NCBI RefSeq assembly: GCF_916618955.1 | Contig: NZ_OU745390.1 | Location: 434,001 to 498,000, forward strand | Direction of reading: 5' to 3' | Length of the DNA stretch: 64,000 nucleotides | Source of the DNA: Pseudomonas sp. Marseille-Q3773 | GTDB lineage: Bacteria > Pseudomonadota > Gammaproteobacteria > Pseudomonadales > Pseudomonadaceae | Shown: in pieces, positions 35,801-43,927 of the stretch | Numbering within the stretch: the first letter of the stretch is position 1 | Layout of the letters: each line of letters opens with the position of its first letter | Program-made: the position numbers and the translations under genes | Notes under the pieces: generated by a model | Database searches by the model: none | The model's input: the letters and a program-made list of their open reading frames with translations, nothing else | What the model was told of the DNA's origin: nothing

Positions 35801-36191
35801 GCTGGTCGTGGGTCAGGCTGCCGTTGATTTCCAGCCAGTGCAGGCTGCCATCGGGCCAGCGGATGCGGTGGCGCATGGCTTTTTCCGCCGGCTCGCCGTT
35901 GACCACGGCCTGGAACAGCTGGCGGGTACGGGCGCGGTCCTCCTCCGGCAGCAGGTCGAGGTAGTCGATATCGCTGGATAGCGGCTTGTGCGGGTCGAAG
36001 CCGAACAGCGCCTGGGTGCCACGCGACCAGCTCACCCGGCCGGTCTGTATGTCCCACAGCCAGGCGCCCAGCCGCGCCCCGTTGAGTGCAGCCAGCAGTT
36101 GCGGGGCGTTCTGCCAGGCCTGTTCCGACTCCTGGGGATCGGCCGCCGGGATACGCGGCAGGCGCGGAAAACGGTTCGCTGATTTGGGCAT
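32895..36191 (-). CDS. Multi-PAS GGDEF-EAL cyclic-di-GMP enzyme
   Basis: A 1098-residue soluble protein with no membrane segment. Order: about five PAS domains (residues 30-660, several followed by PAC motifs such as D-I-T-x-Q), GGDEF domain with intact G-G-D-E-F near residue 740, and EAL domain (about 850-1090). The EAL signature reads E-V-L with the Glu kept, and D-D-F-G-T-G-Y-S-S and I-A-E-G-V-E are intact, so both diguanylate cyclase and phosphodiesterase activity are possible. PAS domains probably sense small molecules or redox state and tune which activity prevails. No operon partner; a LysR gene lies 61 bases upstream on the same strand. Confidence 0.93.
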   Translation of the reverse strand: MPKSANRFPRLPRIPAADPQESEQAWQNAPQLLAALNGARLGAWLWDIQTGRVSWSRGTQALFGFDPHKPLSSDIDYLDLLPEEDRARTRQLFQAVVNGEPAEKAMRHRIRWPDGSLHWLEINGSLTHDQQGRPQMIGVIREITRQRERETALINSEKRFATLFHLSPNAILLTRREDGMIFEVNQHFENMFGWPGSQVIGKTSLELGLWANPEQRQQLLELARNNSGPLSLEVQFRAVSGKIHDGILCTQGIELEGVTYLLSTFMDTTERKRAEQALKDSQERLDLALDSAQLGTWDWHIPSGMLYGSARAAQLHGLPPIPFHESFDAFFEGVPEQERNVMRQAYRSLREGPAGNYQITYQVQLENGVSRYIESRARLYRDEQGNPLRMAGTLLDITDQVEREQRLSASEEKFASLFQVSPDPICVNRQDTGQFIEINPAFTQTFGWSADQVIGRTAEEIGLWAETFERAQRIERVIREQALSNVAVVVNHRNGGPLTCVISSRLITVDGQPCSVTTLRDITQQQRAEAALKSSEEKFAKAFHSSPDAITITERYSGRYLEINDGFCRLTGYSAAEVVGRTVYEVGIWADDKQRSALLAELRERGRVHHREMLGRNKRGDILTVEVSVEPITLNEVDCLLLNARDVSQLKNAQAQIRHLAYHDPLTNLPNRALLMDRLSQQIALLKRHNLRGALLFLDLDHFKHINDSLGHPVGDTVLKIITARLEASVRLEDTVARLGGDEFVVLLSGLEGSRDLVEEKVRELADTLRELLAEPMSLDGQRLQVTPSIGVALIPDHGATPADLLKRADIALYRAKDSGRNTTQLFHTTMQKAASERLRMENDLRLALARGELALHFQPQVDARDNRIVGAEVLLRWHHPELGQQPPAQFIQVLEESGLILEVGSWILDEACDACARMLADGLVEADTFSLCVNISPRQFRQNDFVGRVLRSLDDYRLPRQMLKLEITEGIVIQNLEDTISKMRELKRHGVSFAMDDFGTGYSSLTYLKRLPVDALKIDQTFVRDAPMDPNDAEIVRAIVAMARSLDLAVIAEGVELSEQLEFLERLGCHLYQGYLHSRPLPLPEFRQMLLEAPADY

Positions 36192-36252
36192 CGGTACCAG
36201 ACCTTTGGCGTGTGACGCGTCCTTTGGGATGATAAACCGGGCTGACGACCGG

Positions 36253-37131
36253 TCAGGCGGGCCCCGCGTGGCTGTCGAGCAAGGCCATGAAAGCCCTCGC
36301 CGCGTTCGAAAGCGTACGCTCCGTGTGCAAAATGTAGCCTAGCTGGCGCGACAGCTGTATGCCCGGCAAAGCGATGGGTGCAACCTGTTCGTCGAGCATG
36401 GTGCGCGGCAGCACGCTCCAGGCCAGGCCGATCGACACCATCATCTTGATGGTTTCCAGATAATTGGTGCTCATGGCGATGTTCGGGGTCAGGCCCTGGC
36501 TTTCGAACAGGCGCTGGACGATATGGTGGGTGAAGGTGTTGCCGCCGGGGAACACCGCCGGGTGACGGGCGACGTCGGCCAGGCTGACCGCCTGGTTGGC
36601 GGCCAGGGGGTGCTCAGGCGCGGCCACGAAGTCCAGGGCGTCGTCCCACACCGGCATGGCCTTGACCAGGTGATGTGGTTCGGGCGCAAGGGTGATCACC
36701 GCAATCTCGGCGCGGCCATGCAGAATTTCATCGTAGGCCTGTTCCGAATCCATGAACTGGATATCCAGTGCCACGGCCGGGTATTGGCGAGTGAACGCGC
36801 GCAACAGCGGCGGCAGCCGGTGCAGGCCGATGTGATGGCTGGTGGCCAGGGTCAGGCGACCGCTGACTTCGCCGGTCAGGTTGGTCAGCGCCCGGCGCGT
36901 ATCATCGAGCACATTGAGAATCTGGTAGGCGCGCGGCAGCAAGGCGCGGCCAGCCTCGGTCAGGGTCACCTCGCGGCCCAGCCGGTCGAACAGGCGCACC
37001 TCCAGTTGCTGTTCCAGCCCGGCGATGCGTTTGCTGACGGCCGGCTGGGTCAGGAACAGGCGTTCGGCTGCCCCCGAAAAGCTTCCGGTTTCGGCGATGG
37101 CAATGAAGGCGCTAAGGTTGGCCAGGTCCAT
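36253..37131 (-). CDS. LysR-family regulator divergent from leuC
   Basis: A 292-residue LysR regulator: winged helix near residues 1-60 (F-S-G-A-A-E-R-L-F-L-T-Q-P-A-V-S-K-R), then a two-lobed effector domain. Divergent from leuCD, with a 130-base gap containing a LysR-type palindrome. Its counterpart sits at the same place in P. aeruginosa. Probable role: control of leuCD and itself; the effector is unknown, and an isopropylmalate-type intermediate would be a reasonable guess. Confidence 0.88.
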   Translation of the reverse strand: MDLANLSAFIAIAETGSFSGAAERLFLTQPAVSKRIAGLEQQLEVRLFDRLGREVTLTEAGRALLPRAYQILNVLDDTRRALTNLTGEVSGRLTLATSHHIGLHRLPPLLRAFTRQYPAVALDIQFMDSEQAYDEILHGRAEIAVITLAPEPHHLVKAMPVWDDALDFVAAPEHPLAANQAVSLADVARHPAVFPGGNTFTHHIVQRLFESQGLTPNIAMSTNYLETIKMMVSIGLAWSVLPRTMLDEQVAPIALPGIQLSRQLGYILHTERTLSNAARAFMALLDSHAGPA

Positions 37132-37149
37132 GATCTGAATTCCTGTTGG

Positions 37150-37172
37150 TTATCCAAAGCATAAAAATTATG
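37150..37172. promoter_or_regulatory. LysR-type operator in the LysR-leuC gap
   Basis: TTAT-N7-ATAA (37150-37164, fits T-N11-A) overlaps a second palindrome CATAA-AAA-TTATG (37160-37172). It lies just upstream of the predicted leuC promoter. Confidence 0.6.
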
Positions 37173-37175
37173 AAT

Positions 37176-37204
37176 TTGAGTTATTCAATCTAACGCCCTA
37201 GCAT
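37176..37204 (+). promoter_or_regulatory. Predicted leuC-leuD promoter
   Basis: TTGAGT (37176-37181), 17-base spacer, TAGCAT (37199-37204), about 55 bases before leuC. Confidence 0.5.
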
Positions 37205-37261
37205 CGACCGCACAAGCCAAGGGGTCTTTGGCATAGAAAGACGCTGATGAGGAACAGTCTG

Positions 37262-38695
37262 ATGGCTGGCAAAACGCTCTACGACAAACTCTGGGAAGCC
37301 CATGAGGTCAAGCGCCGTGATGACGGCTCGTCCTTGATCTACATCGACCGCCACATCATCCACGAAGTGACGTCGCCCCAGGCCTTCGAAGGCCTGCGCC
37401 TGGCCAATCGCAAGCCGTGGCGCATAGACGCCAACATTGCAACGCCGGACCACAACGTGCCGACCACGCCGGAGCGCAAGGGCGGTATCGAAGCCATCGT
37501 CGACCAGGTGTCGCGCCTGCAGGTGCAGACCCTCGACGAAAACTGTGACGAATACGGCATCGTCGAATTCAAGATGAACGACGAGCGCCAGGGCATCGTC
37601 CATGTCATCAGCCCGGAGCAGGGGGCCACCTTGCCAGGCATGACCGTGGTCTGCGGCGACTCGCACACCTCCACCCACGGCGCCTTCGGTGCCCTGGCTC
37701 ACGGCATCGGTACCTCCGAGGTCGAGCATGTGCTCGCGACCCAGTGCCTGGTCGCCAAGAAGATGAAGAACATGCTGGTGCGCGTGGAAGGCCAGTTGGC
37801 TGCCGGCGTTACTGCCAAGGACATCGTCCTCGCGGTGATCGGCAAGATCGGCACCGCCGGTGGTAACGGCCACGCCATGGAGTTCGCCGGCAGCGCCATT
37901 CGCGAATTGTCGATGGAAGGCCGCATGACCATCTGCAACATGTCCATCGAAGCCGGTGCCCGCGTAGGCCTGGTGGCGGTGGACGACACCACCGTCGCCT
38001 ATGTCGAAGGCCGCCCGTACGCGCCCAAGGGTGAACAGTGGAAGCAGGCGGTCGCAGCCTGGAAAGGCCTGGTTTCCGATGCTGACGCAGTGTTCGACAC
38101 CGTGGTCGAGCTCGACGCTGGGCAAATCAAGCCGCAGGTCAGCTGGGGCACTTCGCCGGAGATGGTCCTGGCCGTCGACCAGCGCGTGCCGGACCCGGCT
38201 GCCGAGCCGGACCTGATCAAGCGTGGTTCGATCGAGCGTGCCCTCAAGTACATGGGCCTGGCCGCCAACCAGGCGATCACCGACATCAAGCTCGACCGCG
38301 TGTTCATCGGCTCGTGCACCAACTCGCGCATCGAAGACCTGCGCGCCGCGGCTGCAATCGCCAAGGGTCGCAAGGTCGCAGCCAACGTCAAGCAGGCGCT
38401 GGTGGTGCCGGGCTCGGGTCTGGTCAAGGCCCAGGCCGAGCGCGAAGGCCTGGACAAGATCTTCCTCGAAGCTGGTTTCGAATGGCGTGAACCAGGCTGC
38501 TCGATGTGCCTGGCGATGAACCCGGACCGCCTGGAGAGCGGCGAGCACTGCGCGTCCACCTCCAACCGCAACTTCGAAGGCCGTCAGGGTGCCGGTGGCC
38601 GTACCCACCTGGTCAGCCCGGCCATGGCCGCCGCCGCCGCGGTGACCGGCCACTTCATCGATGTCCGCGAGTTGATCCAAGGGAGCGCAGCATGA
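37262..38695 (+). CDS. leuC: 3-isopropylmalate dehydratase large subunit LeuC
   Basis: Large subunit of the [4Fe-4S] isomerase of leucine synthesis, converting 2- to 3-isopropylmalate. 477 residues. Cluster cysteines lie in G-S-C-T-N-S-R (about residue 350) and C-S-M-C (about 413 and 416); [14 protein letters not shown] near 130 is the aconitase-family signature. ATG at 37262 follows GAGGAACAG and is preferred to 37247. The stop overlaps the leuD start by ATGA-type coupling. Confidence 0.97.
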   Translation: MAGKTLYDKLWEAHEVKRRDDGSSLIYIDRHIIHEVTSPQAFEGLRLANRKPWRIDANIATPDHNVPTTPERKGGIEAIVDQVSRLQVQTLDENCDEYGIVEFKMNDERQGIVHVISPEQGATLPGMTVVCGDSHTSTHGAFGALAHGIGTSEVEHVLATQCLVAKKMKNMLVRVEGQLAAGVTAKDIVLAVIGKIGTAGGNGHAMEFAGSAIRELSMEGRMTICNMSIEAGARVGLVAVDDTTVAYVEGRPYAPKGEQWKQAVAAWKGLVSDADAVFDTVVELDAGQIKPQVSWGTSPEMVLAVDQRVPDPAAEPDLIKRGSIERALKYMGLAANQAITDIKLDRVFIGSCTNSRIEDLRAAAAIAKGRKVAANVKQALVVPGSGLVKAQAEREGLDKIFLEAGFEWREPGCSMCLAMNPDRLESGEHCASTSNRNFEGRQGAGGRTHLVSPAMAAAAAVTGHFIDVRELIQGSAA

Positions 38696-39336
38696 AAGCC
38701 TTTACCCAGCACACTGGCCTCGTCGCCCCGTTGGACCGTGCCAACGTCGACACCGACCAGATCATCCCCAAGCAGTTCCTCAAGTCGATCAAGCGCACCG
38801 GTTTCGGCCCCAACCTGTTCGACGAGTGGCGCTACCTGGACGTGGGCCAGCCCTACCAGGACAACAGCAAGCGCCCGCTGAACAAGGAGTTCGTGCTCAA
38901 CCACGAACGTTACCAGGGCGCCAGCGTGTTGCTGGCGCGGGAGAACTTCGGTTGCGGCTCCAGCCGTGAGCACGCGCCGTGGGCGCTGGACGAGTACGGC
39001 TTCCGCAGCGTGATCGCGCCGAGCTTTGCCGACATCTTCTTCAATAACAGCTTCAAGAACGGCCTGCTGCCGATCATCCTCAGCGATGAGGAGGTCGACG
39101 AGCTGTTCAAGCAGGTCGAAGCCAACCCGGGCTACCAGCTGGTCATCGACCTGCAGGCGCAGGCCGTCACCCGCCCGGATGGCAAGGTGCTGCACTTCGA
39201 GATCGACGCATTCCGCAAGCACTGCCTGCTCAACGGCCTGGACGATATCGGCCTGACCTTGCAGGACAGCGACGCGATCAAGGCTTTCGAAAGCAAGCAT
39301 CGCGCAGCGCAGCCTTGGCTGTTCCGTGATGCCTGA
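38692..39336 (+). CDS. leuD: 3-isopropylmalate dehydratase small subunit LeuD
   Basis: Small subunit (214 residues) that forms the substrate-binding lid of isopropylmalate isomerase with LeuC. It has the [10 protein letters not shown] start region and the swivelling-domain motif [13 protein letters not shown] near residue 85. ATG at 38692 overlaps the leuC stop, ensuring equal subunit amounts. A REP pair separates it from the methyltransferase and leuB. Confidence 0.97.
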   Translation: MKAFTQHTGLVAPLDRANVDTDQIIPKQFLKSIKRTGFGPNLFDEWRYLDVGQPYQDNSKRPLNKEFVLNHERYQGASVLLARENFGCGSSREHAPWALDEYGFRSVIAPSFADIFFNNSFKNGLLPIILSDEEVDELFKQVEANPGYQLVIDLQAQAVTRPDGKVLHFEIDAFRKHCLLNGLDDIGLTLQDSDAIKAFESKHRAAQPWLFRDA

Positions 39337-39353
39337 TTGCTTGTAGGTGGCAG

Positions 39354-39437
39354 CACCGGCCTCTTCGCCGGCATGCCCGCTCCCACAGAGAGCAGCGCTG
39401 TACCTGTGGGAGCGGGCATGCCCGCGAAAGGGCCGGT
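39354..39437. repeat. REP palindromic pair, family B
   Basis: Inverted arms at about 39354-39388 and 39404-39437, both with CGGGCATGCCCGC-type cores and GCTCCCACAG / CTGTGGGAGC ends. Same family as the pair at 55664-55759. It lies between leuD and the methyltransferase gene. Confidence 0.85.
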
Positions 39438-39468
39438 ACAGGTAGCAAGAAACCAAAAGGATCGAGAC

Positions 39469-40233
39469 ATGACCAGCAGCCAGCACACCGATGTGGTCCA
39501 ACGCCAGTTCGGCGAACAGGCCAGTGCCTACCTCAGCAGCACCGTGCACGCCCAAGGCAGTGAATTCGCCCTGCTGCAGGCCGAACTGGCCGGGCAGGGC
39601 CATGCCCGCGTGCTGGACCTGGGCTGCGGTGCCGGCCATGTCAGTTTCCAGGTCGCCCCGCTGGTGGCCGAGGTGGTCGCCTACGACCTCTCGCAAGCCA
39701 TGCTCGACGTGGTCGCCAGTGCCGCTGCCGAGCGCGGCCTGGCCAATATCACCACCGAGCGCGGTGTCGCCGAACGCCTGCCGTTCGCCGATGCCTCGTT
39801 CGACTTCGTCTTCAGCCGCTACTCGGCCCACCACTGGAGCGACCTGGGCCTGGCCCTGCGCGAAGTGCGCCGGGTGCTCAAGCCGGGCGGCGTGGCAGCC
39901 TTCATCGACGTCATGTCGCCGGGTAGCCCGTTGCTCGATACCTACCTGCAAACGGTCGAAGTGCTGCGCGACACCAGCCATGTACGCGACTACTCCGCCG
40001 CCGAATGGCAGCGCCAGGTCAGCGAGGCCGGGCTGCACGTGCGCAGCCACGCCCGCCAGCCGCTGCGCCTGGAGTTCGGCAGCTGGGTCGAGCGCATGCG
40101 CACCCCCGAGCCGATGCGTGTGGCCATCCGCCAGTTGCAGCAAGCCATGGGCGAGGAAGTACGGCAGTATTACCAGATCGAGGCCGATGGTTCGTTCAGC
40201 ACGGATGTGCTGGTGTTGTGGGCCGAGCGTTAA
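39469..40233 (+). CDS. Class I SAM-dependent methyltransferase
   Basis: A 254-residue methyltransferase with motif I V-L-D-L-G-C-G-A-G-H-V-S-F (residues about 48-60) binding S-adenosylmethionine, A-Y-D-L-S at the second strand, and V-L-K-P-G-G as the post-motif. It belongs to the UbiE-like Methyltransf_11 group. AAGGATCGAG precedes the ATG. It sits between leuD and leuB in P. aeruginosa too, so the linkage is old even though no leucine-related substrate is known. Confidence 0.87.
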   Translation: MTSSQHTDVVQRQFGEQASAYLSSTVHAQGSEFALLQAELAGQGHARVLDLGCGAGHVSFQVAPLVAEVVAYDLSQAMLDVVASAAAERGLANITTERGVAERLPFADASFDFVFSRYSAHHWSDLGLALREVRRVLKPGGVAAFIDVMSPGSPLLDTYLQTVEVLRDTSHVRDYSAAEWQRQVSEAGLHVRSHARQPLRLEFGSWVERMRTPEPMRVAIRQLQQAMGEEVRQYYQIEADGSFSTDVLVLWAER

Positions 40234-40287
40234 GAACTTTTCGGTGTGGCCCGCTTGGCCGCACCGCGTGAATGGATAGAGGAAAGC

Positions 40288-41370
<1,083 letters not shown>

Positions 41371-41433
41371 TCTCTCTGGCCCGCCATCCAAAATTCCCGG
41401 TGGCGGCCCACTTTTAGCAAAGGTGTAGTTGCG

Positions 41434-42546
41434 ATGAAACGTGTAGGTCTGATCGGTTGGCGCGGTATGGTCGGTTCCGTGCTCATGCAGCGGATGCTGG
41501 AGGAGCAGGACTTCGACCTTATCGAGCCGGTGTTCTTCACCACCTCCAACGTCGGTGGCCAAGGCCCGAACGTGGGCAAGGATACTGCTCCACTCAAGGA
41601 CGCTTATTCGATCGAAGAACTCAAGACCCTCGACGTGATCCTCACCTGTCAGGGCGGCGACTACACCAACGAGGTCTTCCCCAAGCTGCGTGAAGCCGGC
41701 TGGCAGGGGTACTGGATCGATGCCGCTTCGTCCCTGCGCATGCAGGATGACGCGGTAATCATCCTCGACCCGGTCAACCGCAAGGTCATCGACCAGCAAC
41801 TGGACGCCGGTACCAAGAACTACATCGGCGGCAACTGCACCGTGAGCCTGATGCTGATGGGCCTGGGTGGCCTGTTCGAAGCCGGCTTGGTCGAGTGGAT
41901 GAGCGCCATGACCTACCAGGCGGCGTCCGGTGCCGGCGCGCAGAACATGCGTGAGCTGATCAAGCAAATGGGCGCAACCCACGCTGCCGTGGCCGATGAC
42001 CTGGCCAACCCGGCCAGCGCCATCCTCGACATCGACCGCAAGGTTGCCGAAACCATGCGCAGCGAAGCGTTCCCGACCGAGAACTTCGGCGTGCCGCTGG
42101 CCGGCAGCCTGATCCCGTGGATCGACAAGGAGCTGCCGAACGGCCAGAGCCGCGAAGAGTGGAAGGCCCAGGCCGAGACCAACAAGATTCTCGGCCGCTT
42201 CAAGAGCCCGATCCCGGTCGACGGTATCTGCGTGCGCATCGGCGCCATGCGTTGCCACAGCCAGGCGCTGACCATCAAGCTGAACAAGGACGTGCCGCTC
42301 GCCGACATCGAAGGCATGATCAGCCAGCACAACCCCTGGGTGAAGCTGGTGCCGAACCAGCGTGAAATCAGCATGCAGGAGCTGACCCCGACCAAGGTGA
42401 CCGGTACCCTGAACATTCCGGTTGGCCGTTTGCGCAAACTGAACATGGGGTCGCAGTACCTCGGTGCGTTCACCGTCGGTGACCAGCTGCTGTGGGGCGC
42501 GGCCGAACCGCTGCGTCGCATGCTGCGGATCCTGCTGGAGCGTTGA
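41434..42546 (+). CDS. asd: Aspartate-semialdehyde dehydrogenase Asd
   Basis: NADPH-dependent reduction of aspartyl phosphate to aspartate semialdehyde for lysine, methionine, threonine and diaminopimelate. 370 residues. All catalytic residues are present: Cys in G-G-N-C-T-V-S-L (about residue 135), Gln in T-Y-Q-A-A-S-G-A-G, and the acid/base His in R-C-H-S-Q-A-L. N-terminal G-W-R-G-M-V-G-S is the nucleotide loop. It is followed by its paralogue at 42852. Confidence 0.97.
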   Translation: MKRVGLIGWRGMVGSVLMQRMLEEQDFDLIEPVFFTTSNVGGQGPNVGKDTAPLKDAYSIEELKTLDVILTCQGGDYTNEVFPKLREAGWQGYWIDAASSLRMQDDAVIILDPVNRKVIDQQLDAGTKNYIGGNCTVSLMLMGLGGLFEAGLVEWMSAMTYQAASGAGAQNMRELIKQMGATHAAVADDLANPASAILDIDRKVAETMRSEAFPTENFGVPLAGSLIPWIDKELPNGQSREEWKAQAETNKILGRFKSPIPVDGICVRIGAMRCHSQALTIKLNKDVPLADIEGMISQHNPWVKLVPNQREISMQELTPTKVTGTLNIPVGRLRKLNMGSQYLGAFTVGDQLLWGAAEPLRRMLRILLER

Positions 42547-42562
42547 TCGTTCTGGTGTGGCC

Positions 42563-42595
42563 GAAAACCCGTGCTGGCGACAGTGCGGGTTTTTT
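42563..42595 (+). terminator. Terminator after asd
   Basis: AAAACCCG (42564-42571) / CGGGTTTT with trailing T run (42586-42595), loop of 14 bases. Confidence 0.85.
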
Positions 42596-42622
42596 ATTTC
42601 CTGTCCTGCCAAGTCCCAGCTT

Positions 42623-42740
42623 GGCTTTTGCTTTTGCTCTTGCTTCTAAGCGCGCAATGGTTCAGGCGCCTCCTGAAGTCGCGAAGATCAAGATTAAGAT
42701 CAAGATCAAGAGCAAGAGCAAGAGCAAGAGCAAAAGCGAG
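42623..42740. repeat. Hexanucleotide tandem repeat with partly complementary upstream arm
   Basis: From about 42685 to 42740 the plus strand repeats AAGATC or AAGAGC in six-base steps (about nine units). Upstream at about 42623-42648 runs GCTTTTGCTTTTGCTCTTGC, the complement of the later units, so a large imperfect hairpin can form. One frame reads alternating Lys-Ile then Lys-Ser, but no start or family match supports coding. The rest of the 305-base asd-usg gap holds only the asd terminator and the leader of the next gene. Confidence 0.75.
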
Positions 42741-42851
42741 AGCGGAGTGAGTAGGGCTTGGCTGTGGGGCGAGGTTTGGGCTGGCACAGACAAAACTCTA
42801 CAATCCAAGTAAAGTGCCGCCCCCGCCGTTTTCAGCAAAAGGATTCCTTCC

Positions 42852-43856
42852 ATGACAAACCCTTTGGACATCGCCGTCGTCGGCGCCACCGGCAGCGTTG
42901 GTGAAGCCCTGGTACAGATCCTCGAAGAACTGGCCTTCCCGGTCGGCACGCTGCACCTGCTGGCCAGCATGGAATCCGCCGGTAGCAGCGTGATGTTCGC
43001 CGGCAAGAAGCTGAAAGTACGCGAAGTGGACAGCTTCGACTTCGCCCAGGCCAAGCTCGCCTTCTTCGCCACCGGCGCCGCCGTCAGCCGCAGTTTTGCC
43101 GGCAAGGCGCTGCAGGCGGGTTGTACGGTTATCGACCTGTCCGGCGGCCTGGACGACGCCCTGGCCCTGGTGCCCGAAGCCAACGCCGAACGCCTGGCCG
43201 GCCTGGCGCTACCCGCGCGCATCGTCAGCCCGTGCTCGGCCGCAGTTGCCATGGCTGTGGCGCTGGCACCGCTCAAAGGCCTGCTGGATATCGAGCGAGT
43301 GCAGGTGATGGCGGCGCTGGCCGTGTCCGCACAGGGCCGCGAAGCCGTCACTGAGCTGGCCCGGCAAACCGCCGAGCTGCTCAATGCCCGGCCGCTGGAG
43401 CCACGCTTCTTCGACCGCCAGGTGGCCTTCAACCTGCTGGCCCAGGTCGGTGCCGCCGATGAACAGGGCCATACCGCGCTGGAGCGGCGCCTGGTCAGCG
43501 AATTGCGCGTGCTGCTGGGCATGCCGGAACTGAAGATTTCCGTGAGCTGTGTTCAAGTCCCGGTGTTTTTTGGCGATAGCTTCAGTGTGGCGGTGCAGAG
43601 CCGCCGCCCGGTGGACCTGGGGGCGATTCAGCAGGCGCTCGAGGCTGCTGACAGTGTCGAACTGGTGGAGCGCGATGATTATCCGACCCCGGTTGGTGAC
43701 GCAGTGGGCCAAGACGTGGTCTATGTTGGTCGTGTACGGCACGGTGTTGATGAGGAGCAGCAGCTCAACCTCTGGCTGACCACCGACAATGTGCGCAAAG
43801 GTGCCGCGCTAAACGCTGTGCAAGTGGCGCAATTGTTGATTAAACACATGCCGTAA
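42852..43856 (+). CDS. Asd paralogue (USG-1 type), likely not a functional dehydrogenase
   Basis: A 334-residue homologue of aspartate-semialdehyde dehydrogenase with nucleotide loop V-V-G-A-T-G-S-V-G-E and a cysteine in S-P-C-S-A-A. Compared with Asd, the catalytic Gln site (Q-A-x-S-G-A-G) is replaced by L-A-V-S-A-Q-G and the acid/base His site (C/R-H-S) by G-D-S in V-P-V-F-F-G-D-S-F. These changes argue against semialdehyde dehydrogenase activity; a role as a structural or unknown protein is more likely. It follows asd and precedes fimV as in other pseudomonads. Confidence 0.88.
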   Translation: MTNPLDIAVVGATGSVGEALVQILEELAFPVGTLHLLASMESAGSSVMFAGKKLKVREVDSFDFAQAKLAFFATGAAVSRSFAGKALQAGCTVIDLSGGLDDALALVPEANAERLAGLALPARIVSPCSAAVAMAVALAPLKGLLDIERVQVMAALAVSAQGREAVTELARQTAELLNARPLEPRFFDRQVAFNLLAQVGAADEQGHTALERRLVSELRVLLGMPELKISVSCVQVPVFFGDSFSVAVQSRRPVDLGAIQQALEAADSVELVERDDYPTPVGDAVGQDVVYVGRVRHGVDEEQQLNLWLTTDNVRKGAALNAVQVAQLLIKHMP

Positions 43857-43927
43857 AAGATACTGGCGAGCACTTTTGTCCTGCTCCGCATGCAGGTTTC
43901 AGGACGCTTCATACAAGGGAAGAGGTC

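Noticed and set aside
34056..35981. A 641-codon plus-strand frame inside the GGDEF-EAL gene
   Set aside because: Antisense shadow with Ala/Val/Gln-rich composition; the minus-strand protein has clear domain motifs.
42660..42812. Lys-Ile/Lys-Ser repeat peptide encoded by the hexanucleotide tract
   Set aside because: Follows simply from the DNA repeat; no plausible start with a ribosome site and no known protein of this kind.
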